From the NCBI GenBank assembly GCA_019188255.1, contig JAETXT010000014.1, positions 1,488,001-1,552,000 on the forward strand: a stretch of 64,000 nucleotides of DNA. Direction: 5' to 3'. This document shows, piece by piece, positions 25,903 through 36,077 of the stretch. The notes under the pieces were generated by a model, which saw only the letters and a list, made by a program, of their open reading frames with translations, was not told the origin of the DNA and searched no databases. The stretch's first letter is position 1. Every line of letters begins with the position of its first letter. Both the position numbers and the translations under genes were made by a program. The DNA comes from Verticillium longisporum. Taxonomy: Eukaryota; Ascomycota; Sordariomycetes; Glomerellales; Plectosphaerellaceae.

Positions 25903-26421
25903 TATTATGGCCTGATGGCTGCCGGTGCGGCGGGAATGGCATGGGGCGTTAGGACGACGCTGGCAACGGCCGCGCACTCGAAGGGACAGTAGGGTAGGCT
26001 GGCATGGTTTCTGGCCTTTTCGTTTCCTCTCTCCGTCAGTTTTTCTTCTTCTTCCTTTTCTCTGGTCCTGTATTGCGCTGTACGATTATCTTGTGTGTGT
26101 AGTAAGGTAGGGAAGGATCGTGGTCGAATGGAAAATAACCACGAAGCGGGCACGGAAGTCTGCCAGGGCTAGCAGCAGCTAGGCAGGCAGGCAGGCACAC
26201 GATGCGCAACGAAACCTCACGACTTTTCTGCTTTGTTTCCGGTAGTCATGCCATTGTTTGCTACTGAATATGCTACTAAAACAGAATTGCTGCGCGTGGT
26301 ATCATGTGTTCGTTCATCATGTCTTTCCTGTCCTCTTGTGATAACGCTCGCTGGAATGAAATCAGTCAATCATGCCTTCCTTCCTCTTCGTCATGACGGC
26401 GCGGCAGCCGGCCAACGCTCC
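25903..26421. other. Convergent 3' spacer
   Basis: Non-coding stretch between two tail-to-tail genes; contains a short CAGG repeat near 26180. No gene seen. Confidence 0.45.
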
Positions 26422-28059
26422 TCAAATGACCCTCCACACAGCACCAGGCCGCGGCCCCTGGCGCCGCGCATCCCCGTCCTCGCGGTTGACCCTCCGAATC
26501 CACGCCGCCTCGTCCTCGACAGCCGCGCGCTCGACGTCCCGCATGACGGCCAGCTCGTCGAGCATGCCCCGCGCCAGTGCACGGCACGCCTCGAGCGCGC
26601 GCGCCGGGTCGGCGCCGGCGTGCGGCGCGGGGAACGCGGGCAGCGCGGCGAGCGGGCGCAGCAGCAGCGTCTCGAGCTTGCGGGCGTGGCGCGCGGCGTC
26701 GGCGTGCCAGGTGGCGTCGAGGGGGCCGGCGAGCACGGCGTCCATGTCGAAGGGCTGGTGCTGCTGCAGCAGGGCGTCGCGGTCGTCGGGCACGCGGGCG
26801 GCCCAGCGGGCGAAGCGGCGTGCGAGGGCTTCGTGGCTGCTCTCGAGGCCGGGGAGGGCGGCGAGGGCGGCGTCGAGGGGCGGGATGGTCTGCTCGAGGC
26901 GGGCGGCCGAGGGGGAGGCGGAGGCGTTCGGCGGGCCGCCGGGCCAGGCGTGGAGGGCGGCGACGTTGCGGGCGGCGGCGGCGGCGGCGGCCTCGTCTGC
27001 GGCGGTTGCGTGGCGGGCGGCGAGGAGGCCGTGGCGGGCGGCGAGCTGGTCGTGGGCCGAGGCGCGCCAGTCGGCTGCCGTGGCGGGGGCGTCGCGGTGC
27101 AGCAGGTGGAGCTGGAGGAGCGTCGTCTGCAGGCGGGCCGTCTCGGCGGTGAGGGCAATGTTGGAGGGGAGCTTCGAGGGCGAGGGCGGCGCGAGGTACG
27201 AGGCCGTTGCCGGTTTCGGCGCCGTGTTCCGCTGGGGTGAGTAGTGCTGTTGGAGGGTCGAGAAGGCCGGCTTCTTCTGGAGGAGGCGGGGCGGGTTCGT
27301 CGTCGGGTTGGCTGTCGTCGCTGCCGTGGTTGTCGTACTCGCAGTGGTGGGCTGTCTCGCAGGCCTTGCGTTGGCGGATGGGGGCCGCGTGGGATGGGTT
27401 GTTTGGCCTGCTGAGGGCGGCCGATTGACCGCAGAGACTGCAGTCAGAGAGGGTGTCGATGAGGCCGTCACCGTACTTCGGGCGCGGACGTGGCCTTGGC
27501 TCCTGGCTGGGGCTGTCGTCGTCGACCTTGTTCTCGTGTGGGCTGGTAGACCGCCTGAGGAGGTCGGCCGCTTGACGGTCGCTGCCGCCGAGGACGAGGC
27601 ATTGGGAGGGTAGCGGGGCCTGGTGGCGTCTGTCTGTTGGGATCGTGTCGTCGTGTTCGCCGTGGCAGCTAGTGGCCTCGATGTCGTGCTCGTCGAGGAG
27701 GTCGTGCTCGTCGAGGAGGTCGTGGTCGTGGACGAGGTCGTGGACGAGGTCGTGGTCGTGGCAATGGGGGTTTGTGTTCGGGAGGTGACGCTTGGGGGCC
27801 GGACGAGGGTGCCAGAGACGGGCCGTGTCCGTCTGGCAGGAGCATCTTTTGCTGCTGCCGCTGCCGCTGCCGCCGTAGAAATGCTTCGCGTGACGGGCCG
27901 CAGTGAAGGCAGACGACTGGGGGAGATGTTGCGGCGGGCTGTCGTCGAGCTGGCCGTCGGTGTTGCTTGGGCGATGGACCTGTGCGAGAGGTCGGTGGCT
28001 GTTCCTGGCGTCGGTTTTCGCAGGGACCGCGTCCGCGTGAGTGGCGGATTGGACGACAT
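26422..28059 (-). CDS. Unknown Thr/Ser/Ala-rich protein with helical C-terminus
   Basis: A single uninterrupted frame of 545 residues starts at MSSNPPLTRTRSLRKPTP. The first 270 residues are low-complexity: basic Ser/Arg-rich, an Ala run, then long Thr/Ser tracts encoded by imperfect repeats near 27680-27770. From about residue 270 (FSTLQQHYSPQR, then PPSPSKLPSNIALTAETARL) the sequence becomes more ordered, with Ala/Leu/Arg-rich predicted helices to the end (GAVWRVI). Related proteins in Hypocreales are sometimes labelled agglutinin-anchor-like because of the Thr/Ser tracts; I see no signal peptide or GPI signal, so I do not accept that label. A cytoskeletal or microtubule-linked role would fit a basic Ser/Thr-rich N-terminus plus helices, but this is speculation. 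Very high GC creates long open frames on every strand here; codon structure favours this one. Confidence 0.65.
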   Translation of the reverse strand: MSSNPPLTRTRSLRKPTPGTATDLSHRSIAQATPTASSTTARRNISPSRLPSLRPVTRSISTAAAAAAAAKDAPARRTRPVSGTLVRPPSVTSRTQTPIATTTTSSTTSSTTTTSSTSTTSSTSTTSRPLAATANTTTRSQQTDATRPRYPPNASSSAAATVKRPTSSGGLPAHTRTRSTTTAPARSQGHVRARSTVTASSTPSLTAVSAVNRPPSAGQTTHPTRPPSANARPARQPTTASTTTTAATTANPTTNPPRLLQKKPAFSTLQQHYSPQRNTAPKPATASYLAPPSPSKLPSNIALTAETARLQTTLLQLHLLHRDAPATAADWRASAHDQLAARHGLLAARHATAADEAAAAAAARNVAALHAWPGGPPNASASPSAARLEQTIPPLDAALAALPGLESSHEALARRFARWAARVPDDRDALLQQHQPFDMDAVLAGPLDATWHADAARHARKLETLLLRPLAALPAFPAPHAGADPARALEACRALARGMLDELAVMRDVERAAVEDEAAWIRRVNREDGDARRQGPRPGAVWRVI

Positions 28060-28814
28060 GACGATTGGACAAGGGAAGAAGCCCAGATGGAGGGGCAATG
28101 GGTTCGGAGCTCGATATCGAGGGGGAGGGGGTGGTGGTGGTGTCTAGGGAGAGTCGAGTCGACTCGGCTTGGCCTGTGTTTGGTGTTGACGAAGTAGCCG
28201 TGCTGGCCCGTGACGTGCTCGCAGGGCGATGGCGGGTCCGGCAGTGGAGGAAGCTCCCTGCGCCTCCCCTGTGCTTCCCCTGTGCCTCCCCTGTGCCTCC
28301 CCTGTGCCTCCCCTGTGCCTCCCCTGTACGCCTGTCCCTGATCCCTGACAGCCACGGCCACGATTCAGGGCAGATACTTACCATGTACCTCGATGTTGCA
28401 TCGACTTGGGACTCCCCAATACAATACCATAGTGCACCACATCGCACGAATATACTGCACGTGAACTCACAAGTCACCAAGAAACCAATGGAACTCCTGA
28501 CAAGCGCGCCGTCGTCGTCAACACCACGGTATTAGCGTCATCGAGTGCAGGCCAGACTACCGAGCCCCGAGCCCCTCCCTCCAAAAGCGCGCGTGCCAGC
28601 CTCTCTCTACCAGCATCGCGGCGACCGACGAAAACATGGTATCTCGCTACATCTATTCACACAAGTACAACCCGCTCTACCCATTCGTTGCATTCATGAG
28701 GAGCTCCCTTCGTCCCCGTCTATCATTATCCTTGCGTGCTCGTTCGTCGCCGTCATGTATGCCCGCCTCCACCCGTCACTCCAAGACCATCGAAAGGTCG
28801 TGCCTCTCGAGTCC
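28060..28814. other. Promoter-side spacer with minisatellite
   Basis: Lies between two minus-strand genes, so it holds the 3' UTR of the gene ending at 28815 and the promoter of the gene starting at 28059. Contains the minisatellite at 28262-28327. Confidence 0.5.
28262..28327. repeat. 11-bp minisatellite, 6 copies
   Basis: Six head-to-tail copies of GCCTCCCCTGT, with one copy reading GCTTCCCCTGT. It lies 200-270 bp upstream of the start codon of the minus-strand gene at 28059. Confidence 0.95.
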
Positions 28815-31157
28815 CTATGCTCGCTGTGACATGGCCGTCCCTGGTCGGGGCCCGTGCTGCGACATGCTCGTGCCCGGCCGCGACCCATAATTGGACATGC
28901 CCGTGCCCGGTCGCGCCGGGTGCTGCATCGCCACCGGTGTCGGCGGCGCTACCATGTCACCGGGGTGCGCCTCGAGGTAGCCGGCCAGCTTGTTGACGTC
29001 GCGCCCGTTGTTGTTCATAAAGTGGAAGCACCCGTCACACATGCGCAGCTCGCACGCCGCGCACTTCCACCTGTCCTCGTGATCCGCCTTGTGACACGTC
29101 TGGCACGCCACGGCGTAGTTCTTCTGCCGGCTGCGGTTGATGACCCGGTGCTTCTGGTGGCAGTCCACCATGCTGGGCCTGATCGGCAGCGCCGGGAACA
29201 CGGTGCCCGCCGGCGCAGACGTCATGACGGTGGCCGGGAACCGTAGCGCCGCCGGGTTGGGCGGCGGCAGGTCTTCGACGCGCAGCTCGGGGAACGTGCG
29301 CAACGCGGGCGACGGCTGCATGCCAGGATGGGGGCTGCGCAGGCTTGACGCTTGGGACCTCTTCTCTCGGAGCGCCGGGGGCCCCAGCGGAAGGCCGGCA
29401 GGCCGCTGCTGCTGTGACCGGGAGCTCGTGCGCGGGCGGAACCCCTGCTGCGGCTGTGGCTGCGGCTGGGCAGATGCTGCGGGGTGGGCGCTCGAGGGAC
29501 TGGCGATGGCGTCCTGCGCGACCATGGGCGTAGAGAGTGCGGGGGGGAAGGGCTCGGCGTTTGTGATGCCGGGACCTTCCGTGCGAATCTGCGGCAGGCT
29601 TTTTGTGCTGTGTAGGTCACGCCCGCCGATGGCCTTGCGCTGAATAGACGGCTTGGCTTGCGGCTTAGGACCTGCCTGTTGCTCTTCGAAGGGCGGGTGT
29701 GGTGATGGCGCCGGCGAGAGGGGCGAGACAACGCCATCAACAAGTGGGGTCCGAATATCCTGCGTCTGATATTCGGGAGTCGGCAGGCGTGGCACCTGAT
29801 CAAGAGCCGAGTCGCTCATCGAAACCAGGCCACCATGTCCCTGCTGTTGACTGCCCACACTTCGCTGATCACGCAGGTTCAGGTGCGAAAGTTTGATCTT
29901 CAGCTTTGATGCTTCGTTGCCCATTTCGTCGCTGTTGGGTGTAACATTGGTCTTGTCACCGTGTGAGTATGCGTGTTCAGTGCCGGCCACGGGTGCGGGT
30001 GCAGGTGCAGGTGCAGGTGCAGGGGCGCGTGAATGTGAGTTTGCGTGCGAGGCGTGTGACAATGTGTTCGTTGTCGGGCCTTTACTTGGGTCTTCTGGAG
30101 CATAAGATGTGTGTGAAGGAAGCTGGGAGGCAGCAGTCGATCCATGACTATTGGTTAATTTTAGCTCGGGCATCTGTATGTCACGATCTGACTTTCCAGA
30201 GCGTCGGCGCCAGAGCTGGTCCCTTTGTGGGGACGAGGCCATGATGGTCGTCGGGCCGCCAGCAGTCGGCGCCCGCACAGAGTCTGTTCGGGGCGGAAAT
30301 GGCTTGCGACCCTCCTCGACGACCGATGGTTGTGAGGGCAGGCCCTTGCCAAGAACAAGGTCGCGAGATGATTCTTGCAGTCGTCCTCTGGGAACTTCGT
30401 ACTCCTGGGGTACGGACGGCAGTGGTGTCAAGCCGCCCTTCCTTCCACCCCGGACCTCTTCTTGAGGTGACATGGTCACTGCCGAATATCGTTGGCTTCC
30501 TGCGCCGTCCGACGATCTGATAATGGACTCTCCTGCAGAGCTCCTCGAATACGCCGACAACAAGCTGCCTATGCTGTCCGTTGGCGACGCGGGTGGCGCT
30601 TCCGCCTTGGGAGGCTCCGTCTTGGCCGGTAATGACGCCGTCGCGTCGGCCTTGGAGGGGACCACGGGTCGTCTGGGAATCGACATGGGTGGCGGTGGTC
30701 GCGGCAGAGTTGATCTGGCAGACTGCGAGGGGGAGAGCTGTGAGGAGGGCGGAGATCGAGGCTCGGGTTGCGAATGCGACATGGGCGATGACTTGTCAAG
30801 CAGTGGCATCGCCGTGGGCAGGACAGGTTTTCTGACGGGCTTGCGGGCGAGGAGTTTGGGTAGCAGAGGCACGGAGGGCAGCTGCTTCGAGGGCGGACGG
30901 GTGGTATCGACAGGACGCGAGGCATCAGGGGCAGAGGGGGTGGGCAAGGCTTTTGAGAAGCGCGAGCGGCCGCGATCCCCCGCGGAAGGTTCGGCGCGCA
31001 GCATGACTGACGGCCGAGTCAGGGAGAGTTTGCGCACTCTCTTGCGATCTCGTTCTCGTCTCTCTCCTATGGCGGGTCCGTCGCAGTGGTATTGTGTGGT
31101 GGTGAAACGGCAGAACGTGGCCGAGGTGGGACGAGGATGATCGGACGAAGAGCAGCA
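28815..31157 (-). CDS. Unknown Pro/Ser-rich protein with C-terminal Cys/His zinc-binding module; 5' end unresolved
   Basis: A long unbroken frame encodes about 740 residues from position 31037, and conserved-looking coding continues upstream (TSATFCRFTTTQYHC, then DGPAIGERRERDRKRVRKL) to about 31120; the frame is closed by a stop at 31158-31160. No ATG is found in this extension, so either a first exon is spliced on or one base is missing (a 3-C run near 31125 is a candidate). Most of the protein is disordered and rich in Pro, Ser and Gln, with a (Pro-Ala)n tract at about 29990-30035. The C-terminal region has spaced Cys/His pairs (VDCHQKHR, ACQTCHKADHEDRWKCAACE, MCDGCFHFM) consistent with a ZZ/B-box-like zinc module, followed by degenerate SRPGTSMSQHGPRPGTAMSQ repeats. 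Function unknown; a scaffold or nuclear adaptor is only a guess. Confidence 0.72.
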   Translation of the reverse strand, partial: CCSSSDHPRPTSATFCRFTTTQYHCDGPAIGERRERDRKRVRKLSLTRPSVMLRAEPSAGDRGRSRFSKALPTPSAPDASRPVDTTRPPSKQLPSVPLLPKLLARKPVRKPVLPTAMPLLDKSSPMSHSQPEPRSPPSSQLSPSQSARSTLPRPPPPMSIPRRPVVPSKADATASLPAKTEPPKAEAPPASPTDSIGSLLSAYSRSSAGESIIRSSDGAGSQRYSAVTMSPQEEVRGGRKGGLTPLPSVPQEYEVPRGRLQESSRDLVLGKGLPSQPSVVEEGRKPFPPRTDSVRAPTAGGPTTIMASSPQRDQLWRRRSGKSDRDIQMPELKLTNSHGSTAASQLPSHTSYAPEDPSKGPTTNTLSHASHANSHSRAPAPAPAPAPAPVAGTEHAYSHGDKTNVTPNSDEMGNEASKLKIKLSHLNLRDQRSVGSQQQGHGGLVSMSDSALDQVPRLPTPEYQTQDIRTPLVDGVVSPLSPAPSPHPPFEEQQAGPKPQAKPSIQRKAIGGRDLHSTKSLPQIRTEGPGITNAEPFPPALSTPMVAQDAIASPSSAHPAASAQPQPQPQQGFRPRTSSRSQQQRPAGLPLGPPALREKRSQASSLRSPHPGMQPSPALRTFPELRVEDLPPPNPAALRFPATVMTSAPAGTVFPALPIRPSMVDCHQKHRVINRSRQKNYAVACQTCHKADHEDRWKCAACELRMCDGCFHFMNNNGRDVNKLAGYLEAHPGDMVAPPTPVAMQHPARPGTGMSNYGSRPGTSMSQHGPRPGTAMSQRA

Positions 31158-33424
31158 CTATGCGTCGGTACTGCCTTTGGGCTGATGGTATTGGTGGTAT
31201 TGTTGATGGTGGTGGTGGTGGTCGGGCTGAGCGGCGGATCCCCGTGCGGGTGCTTGATTATGCGTGTCAGACCAAGCTGCGATGAGCCAGCATCCAGGGT
31301 CGTGGGCAAGGGGCGCCGGTGTCACAGTAGCAGGTTATGTCTCCTGCAGAGGGGAGACTTGCCGCAGAGGGGAGCCTTGCTGCAGAGGGGAGTCTGTCTT
31401 GCCGCAGAGGGGAGGAGCCGCAGGTAAGGGTCGAGGTAGATGGAGGTTTGAGGTTGAGGACGAAAAGGAAAAACCCGGCTGTAACGAGTGGACGGCAACC
31501 AAGGCGCCAGAGGTGACGATGACAGGGATCCTCGCGAGGGTGGATGCGACGCGGCGTGGTTACTGTGCCTGTTGAGGTGGAGGAGGAGGGAGTGTCAGAG
31601 GTCGAAGAATGGATGAATCTGGGGCGGCGGTCCCTTGTCAGACTCTGGTCAGAGTCAGGATGGTGTGGTGGGTTGTCAAGTCGAGATGGAGGATGGAGGA
31701 CATTGGAGATGAGCAACTCCACTTGACGGGCTGACGGGGAGTTGGCAAGATGCCATCTCTTGGCCTTGGTGTGAACGACGACGAAGAGGAGGCCGCCCCG
31801 ATGATGATCGACAGCGCTGGCCGCCCAAGGTGTGCCTCCGAGTGCCAAGTGCTCCTCCCCAAGGCCCCAAAGGCCCCAAATGCCCCGCCACGCAGGAACG
31901 AATGACGACTTCCTTCAGCGCGCGACCCGGGATGTGGTGGCAGGGGAGACCCCCCCACCACTGGTGGCTGTGGCTCATGCTGAAACAGCCAATGCCAACC
32001 TTTGGACTGTGTCTTCTTTTTTTCGCCTCCGAGGCTTGTGGAGGGCAGAAGGCCTGCCTGCCTCCTGTTCACTTCACCCTCCAAGTCACCCCTCGTTCAC
32101 ACGAAGATTTGGCGTCACTCTCCCAATTGCACGTCGCCAAACATCGATAGGCACGGCGAAGATGCTGGATGCCACCTTCAGATCAACATGAGCTCGCCTC
32201 GAAAATGGAAAAGAAGAAAGACAGACTGGCCGGTGCCAAGCACGCACAATGGCAACGGATGCTTCGGAATGCGATTACTACCAGGACATGCCCTTCTTGG
32301 AACGCCATCCACTTCAACGCATCCTGCCCATGTACCTATCAATAGACCCAGGTCGACGTCGGCAGGAATGCGGGAGGGTGTCAGGGTCTCATCCCATGTC
32401 TCATCTCCTTCATGGTCGTCCACCCGCCACTCCAAAAGCCTCGATCGTCGCGTCTACCAACCTTCCATTCTAATGCTGTCTGCCACTGCGGCTACCTGGT
32501 TGAGCTGCCTACTTACCTATCCAACAACTTGGACTTCCCATTGGTACATGTGTTGCAATTGCAGCGTCCCGTTTACGTACCACGAGTGCGACGTCACAGG
32601 CAGGCTACTGACTTGAAGCGTGATGCTGTGAGCGCTGTACAGCATCGCAATAGTCGAGGCCAGGAGGTTTGCCTCGAAGACGAGCTGTTGTGTTCATGCA
32701 AACTCCCCTTCGACTTACCCACCTGGCTTGCTGCATGGCGGAGATTCGACAAGCCCCAGCGGCGTGGCACTTCTGAACCACTGGTGCAGGTTGGCCTGCC
32801 TCCCCGTATTTTGGCTTTCGCTTGTCGTGAGCCCCGAGCCCCGATTCTCCTTTGAGCTTGTCACGCCCTGTGCTTCAACCCCCATTTCCTATTCAGCCTC
32901 TCCACATACGCCTGTCCTCCTCGTCCACCTCTTGCTGGTTTTTATTTCTCTCTCTGGTGCGCAACGTGCCACGGATCGTCTCTCGACTTCAAGTGTCACG
33001 GTCCAGCATGAGTGGATGTGCCAACGCGTCTTCACGTGATCGTGCTTCAGAAGCGAAATGAATGTGCACTGCTCTGCTACCATTGGCCCAATTGGGATGA
33101 CGCTTTCCACGGTGGGGTGGTGGCTTCGGTGAGGTGATCAATGGTCTTACAGATTCACAGACGTCTACAGCATATGGAAAGGCGAGAGCGTTCTTTTATC
33201 AGAACCCTCCGGTCCATCGTCTTGGCGATTGCTATCTGGCCCTGCCAGCACAGCAGGCCCTCTTCCACCTCTTCCTCTTCTTTTCTTCCTTCTACATTTG
33301 AGTCTGGCATGTACAGATGCGGATTGAGACGCCTCGGAATCTCTAGGCACGCGTATCGTTGAACCATCTGGTCGACGCAGCAACATTGTGTCTGACCCGA
33401 GGGCAACCCCCAAAACTCCCCATC
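31158..33424. other. Divergent spacer, 2.3 kb
   Basis: Upstream of both flanking genes. The part near 31158-31310 probably includes the missing 5' end of the minus-strand gene. Contains the repeat at 31344-31413. No other gene supported. Confidence 0.45.
31344..31413. repeat. Four copies of GCAGAGGGGAG
   Basis: The 11-bp core GCAGAGGGGAG occurs four times with spacings of about 17-21 bp; the spacers vary but often contain CTTGCCGC or CTTGCT. Confidence 0.85.
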
Positions 33425-35191
33425 ATGGCCACCATGACGGGCGAATCCGCGCCTATCGTGCCGGACGCACCATCTGAGACGTCACCTCTGCTTGGCCCTG
33501 AGATTGGACGTGAGGGCCGGCTCCGAGGATGCCAGCGGCACTGCAGTGACAACCCAGTCATCAAACGATGACGAGCATGTTCGAGGCAAGCCACGGTCGG
33601 CCAACAAGATGCAAGTGATCATATTGGCCGTAGGCATTGGTGTAAGTGGGCATAGGGCAACACGAGCAGCAACCAAGTACTGACATGGGCAGATCTTTCT
33701 CTGTGCCGTTGACCAACTCCTCACCGTGGCAACATATGCCAAGATTGGCTCTGAACTTCAGGCCCTGAACAACACAAGCTGGATAGCCACGGCGTACGCT
33801 CTCTGCCAGACAACGTCCATCATTTGCATCACGGCTAATATCGTCCTAGGTACTTCATCACGCTCACCAGCACACAGCCGCTCTATGGCAGGCTGTCTGA
33901 CATCTTTGGCCGCAAAGAGTGCCTCCTCTTCTCTTACACAGTCTTTGGACTCGGTTGCCTCGGCTGTGGTCTCGCTCAGAATTTCACGCAACTCTGCGTC
34001 GCCCGCGCCATTGGCGGCATCGGTGGCGGTGGCATGAACAGCGTTGTCAGCATCCTCATGAGCGACATTGTGCCCCTTCGAGACCGCGGCATCTGGCAGG
34101 GCTACATCAACATCATCTTCGCCGCTGGCACCTCGACCGGCGCACCCCTCGGCGGTCTCCTTGCCGATTCGATCGGTTGGCGCTGGTCCTTCCTCGGCCA
34201 GGTTCCCATCTGTGCCGCTGCCTTTATTGCAGTCTACTTCGTCCTCGATCTCCCCAGGACCGACCATTCCCATTGGCGCGCCAAGATTGCTCGCATCGAC
34301 TTTCTCGGCGCTGCCACTCTCGTGTCTGCTGTCATTGCTCTCCTCGTTGGCCTCGATGCGGGCTCCAACCAGGGCTGGGGCCACCCCCTGACCCTGACGA
34401 CCCTCGCCTTGACGCCTGTCCTGTTTGCCGCATTCATCGGCGTCGAGATGCGCATCGCGTCGCACCCCTTCGCGCCGGGCCACATCATCTTCGACCGCTC
34501 GCTCTTTGCCTGCTACCTGACCAACTTTTTCGCCGTAGCGGGCCATATCACAACCATTTTCGTCCTGCCCCTCTTCTTCCAAGCCGTGCAGGGCGCCTCC
34601 GCTACCCGCGCCGGCACCCTCCTCGTGCCCCCCATGATCGCCTCCGTCATAGCCTCCCTCGGCGCCGGCTTCATCATCCGCCGTACCGGCCGCTACTACG
34701 CCCTGACCGTCGTCTCCGTCGGCCTCCTCCTGCTGGCCGTCGTCCCGACCGCCGTCTCGGCCCACGTCGCATCGACGCCCGGCGTCGTTGCCGGCCTCGT
34801 CCTCGTCTCACTCGGCGCCGGCTCGGGCATCACGACCACCCTCGTCGCCCTCCTCTCCAACGCCGCGACCGAGGACAGCGCCGTCGTCGTCGCCTGCAGC
34901 TACCTCTTCCGCTCCCTCGGCAGCAGCATTGGCGTCAGCGTCAGCGCCGCCGTCCTGCAGCAGGTCCTCCGCGACGAGCTCGCCGCCCGCCTCGGCGCCG
35001 GCGCCGACGGCGTCATCGAGCGCGTCCGCGAGAGCCTCGACTACATCCACGAGCTGCCGCCGGGGCTCGCCGCCGAGGTCCGCAACAGCTACCGCGTCGC
35101 CACCGTCGGCGCCATGGTGCCCACGACGGCCTTTCTCGTGCTGGCCTTTGCCGCGACCTTGTTCGTCAAGGAGAAGACGTTGGAAAAGTGA
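33425..35191 (+). CDS. MFS transporter, 14-TM drug/basic amino acid antiporter type
   Basis: This is a major facilitator of the DHA2-like class that includes vacuolar basic amino acid and azole-resistance transporters. Exons are 33425-33641, 33693-33793 and 33850-35191; introns GTAAGT to GCAG and GTACGC to CTAG. After a hydrophilic N-terminus the first helix begins at MQVIILAVGIGIFLCAVDQ, followed by SELQALNNTSWIATAY, the motif-A loop GRLSDIFGRKECLLF, and the motif-C-like GIGGGGMNSVVSILMSD region; about 14 membrane segments follow, ending KEKTLEK. The total is about 552 residues. Exon 1 needs one base fewer: the frame changes between LLGPEIGRE and GSEDASG at the GGG at 33514-33516, and removing one G makes exon 1 exactly 72 codons. 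The substrate cannot be told from sequence. No secondary-metabolite genes lie nearby. Confidence 0.86.
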
Positions 35192-36077
35192 CGGAATACC
35201 GTCCCTCCATCCCGACACGTGCCTCCTTCTTTCTCCCTTGCGCATTGTGCCGGTTCGGCAGTCTACAGGAATCTGCATGGTCCCAGAAGGTTCTCGTATA
35301 GAATAGTTCTCGTATCAGCGGGGTCCCCTCCACCTCCTTCGCTGTCACGATATCTGCTTAGGTAGTTCAAAAGAACGAAGCGATTTCGATCAACATGTGT
35401 TCTGGAATGTTCCTTTCGTTGAAGAAGAATATCAGCCTCTGTTGCGAATCCGACCCCGAATCCGCGATACACGTGCAAACAAGGCAAGCGACGTAACCTG
35501 ACCCTCGCGCCCTTTGTTGTGTCTTTCCGCAATGACGTCCGATGGCTCCGTCTCTTATCAGCCCTATGTCCGAGTCATTCCCCCTCAAATTTTGACATCA
35601 TCCCGTCCCAGTCATAGCTCCTAGACCTTGCTCCGTCCAATGACGTTCAAGTTTTGCCAGCTGAATTGTCAGAGCACATCCCCCCAAAAAAGATATCATG
35701 GTAGGACACGACGGAACCAAATAGAATCATCTAGCACCACAGGCGTGGACAACAGGGAGTTCGTAGGTAATCGCTCTTTATTCAAATGGCCACTATCTAA
35801 TTTGCGCCGCTGATTCTACTGCGCCGTGCTGTATGTAGGCCTTGTCCACCAGCCCCGGGCGTCCTTCATGACTCGTGATGTGATGTGCTATGATTGTTGC
35901 TGTGGTTTTTCAGTTTTTTGTATTGTCCCGAGGGCAGGCAGATAGATGTCCAATATCGTCCGACCGCGGGAGTCCTCAATCTGGAAGAGAGTGCCAGGCG
36001 GAGGACCCGTGGGTATCCTGTGTTTTCTTTTTGTGCGTGTGCTTACCACCCCCGTCTCCCCCTGGGCTAGGGTCCAC
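35192..36077. other. Convergent 3' spacer
   Basis: Between the MFS and 6-phosphogluconolactonase genes, tail-to-tail. No gene seen. Confidence 0.45.

Noticed and set aside
26233..27240. Long plus-strand frames (335 and 290 codons) antisense to the gene at 26422-28059
   Set aside because: The region is extremely GC-rich, so all frames stay open. These frames read as Arg/Gly/Ala runs with no motif, while the minus frame starts well and has an ordered C-terminus.
33425..35191. MFS transporter as part of a secondary-metabolite cluster
   Set aside because: Neighbours are housekeeping genes; no PKS, NRPS, P450 or tailoring enzymes occur in the window.
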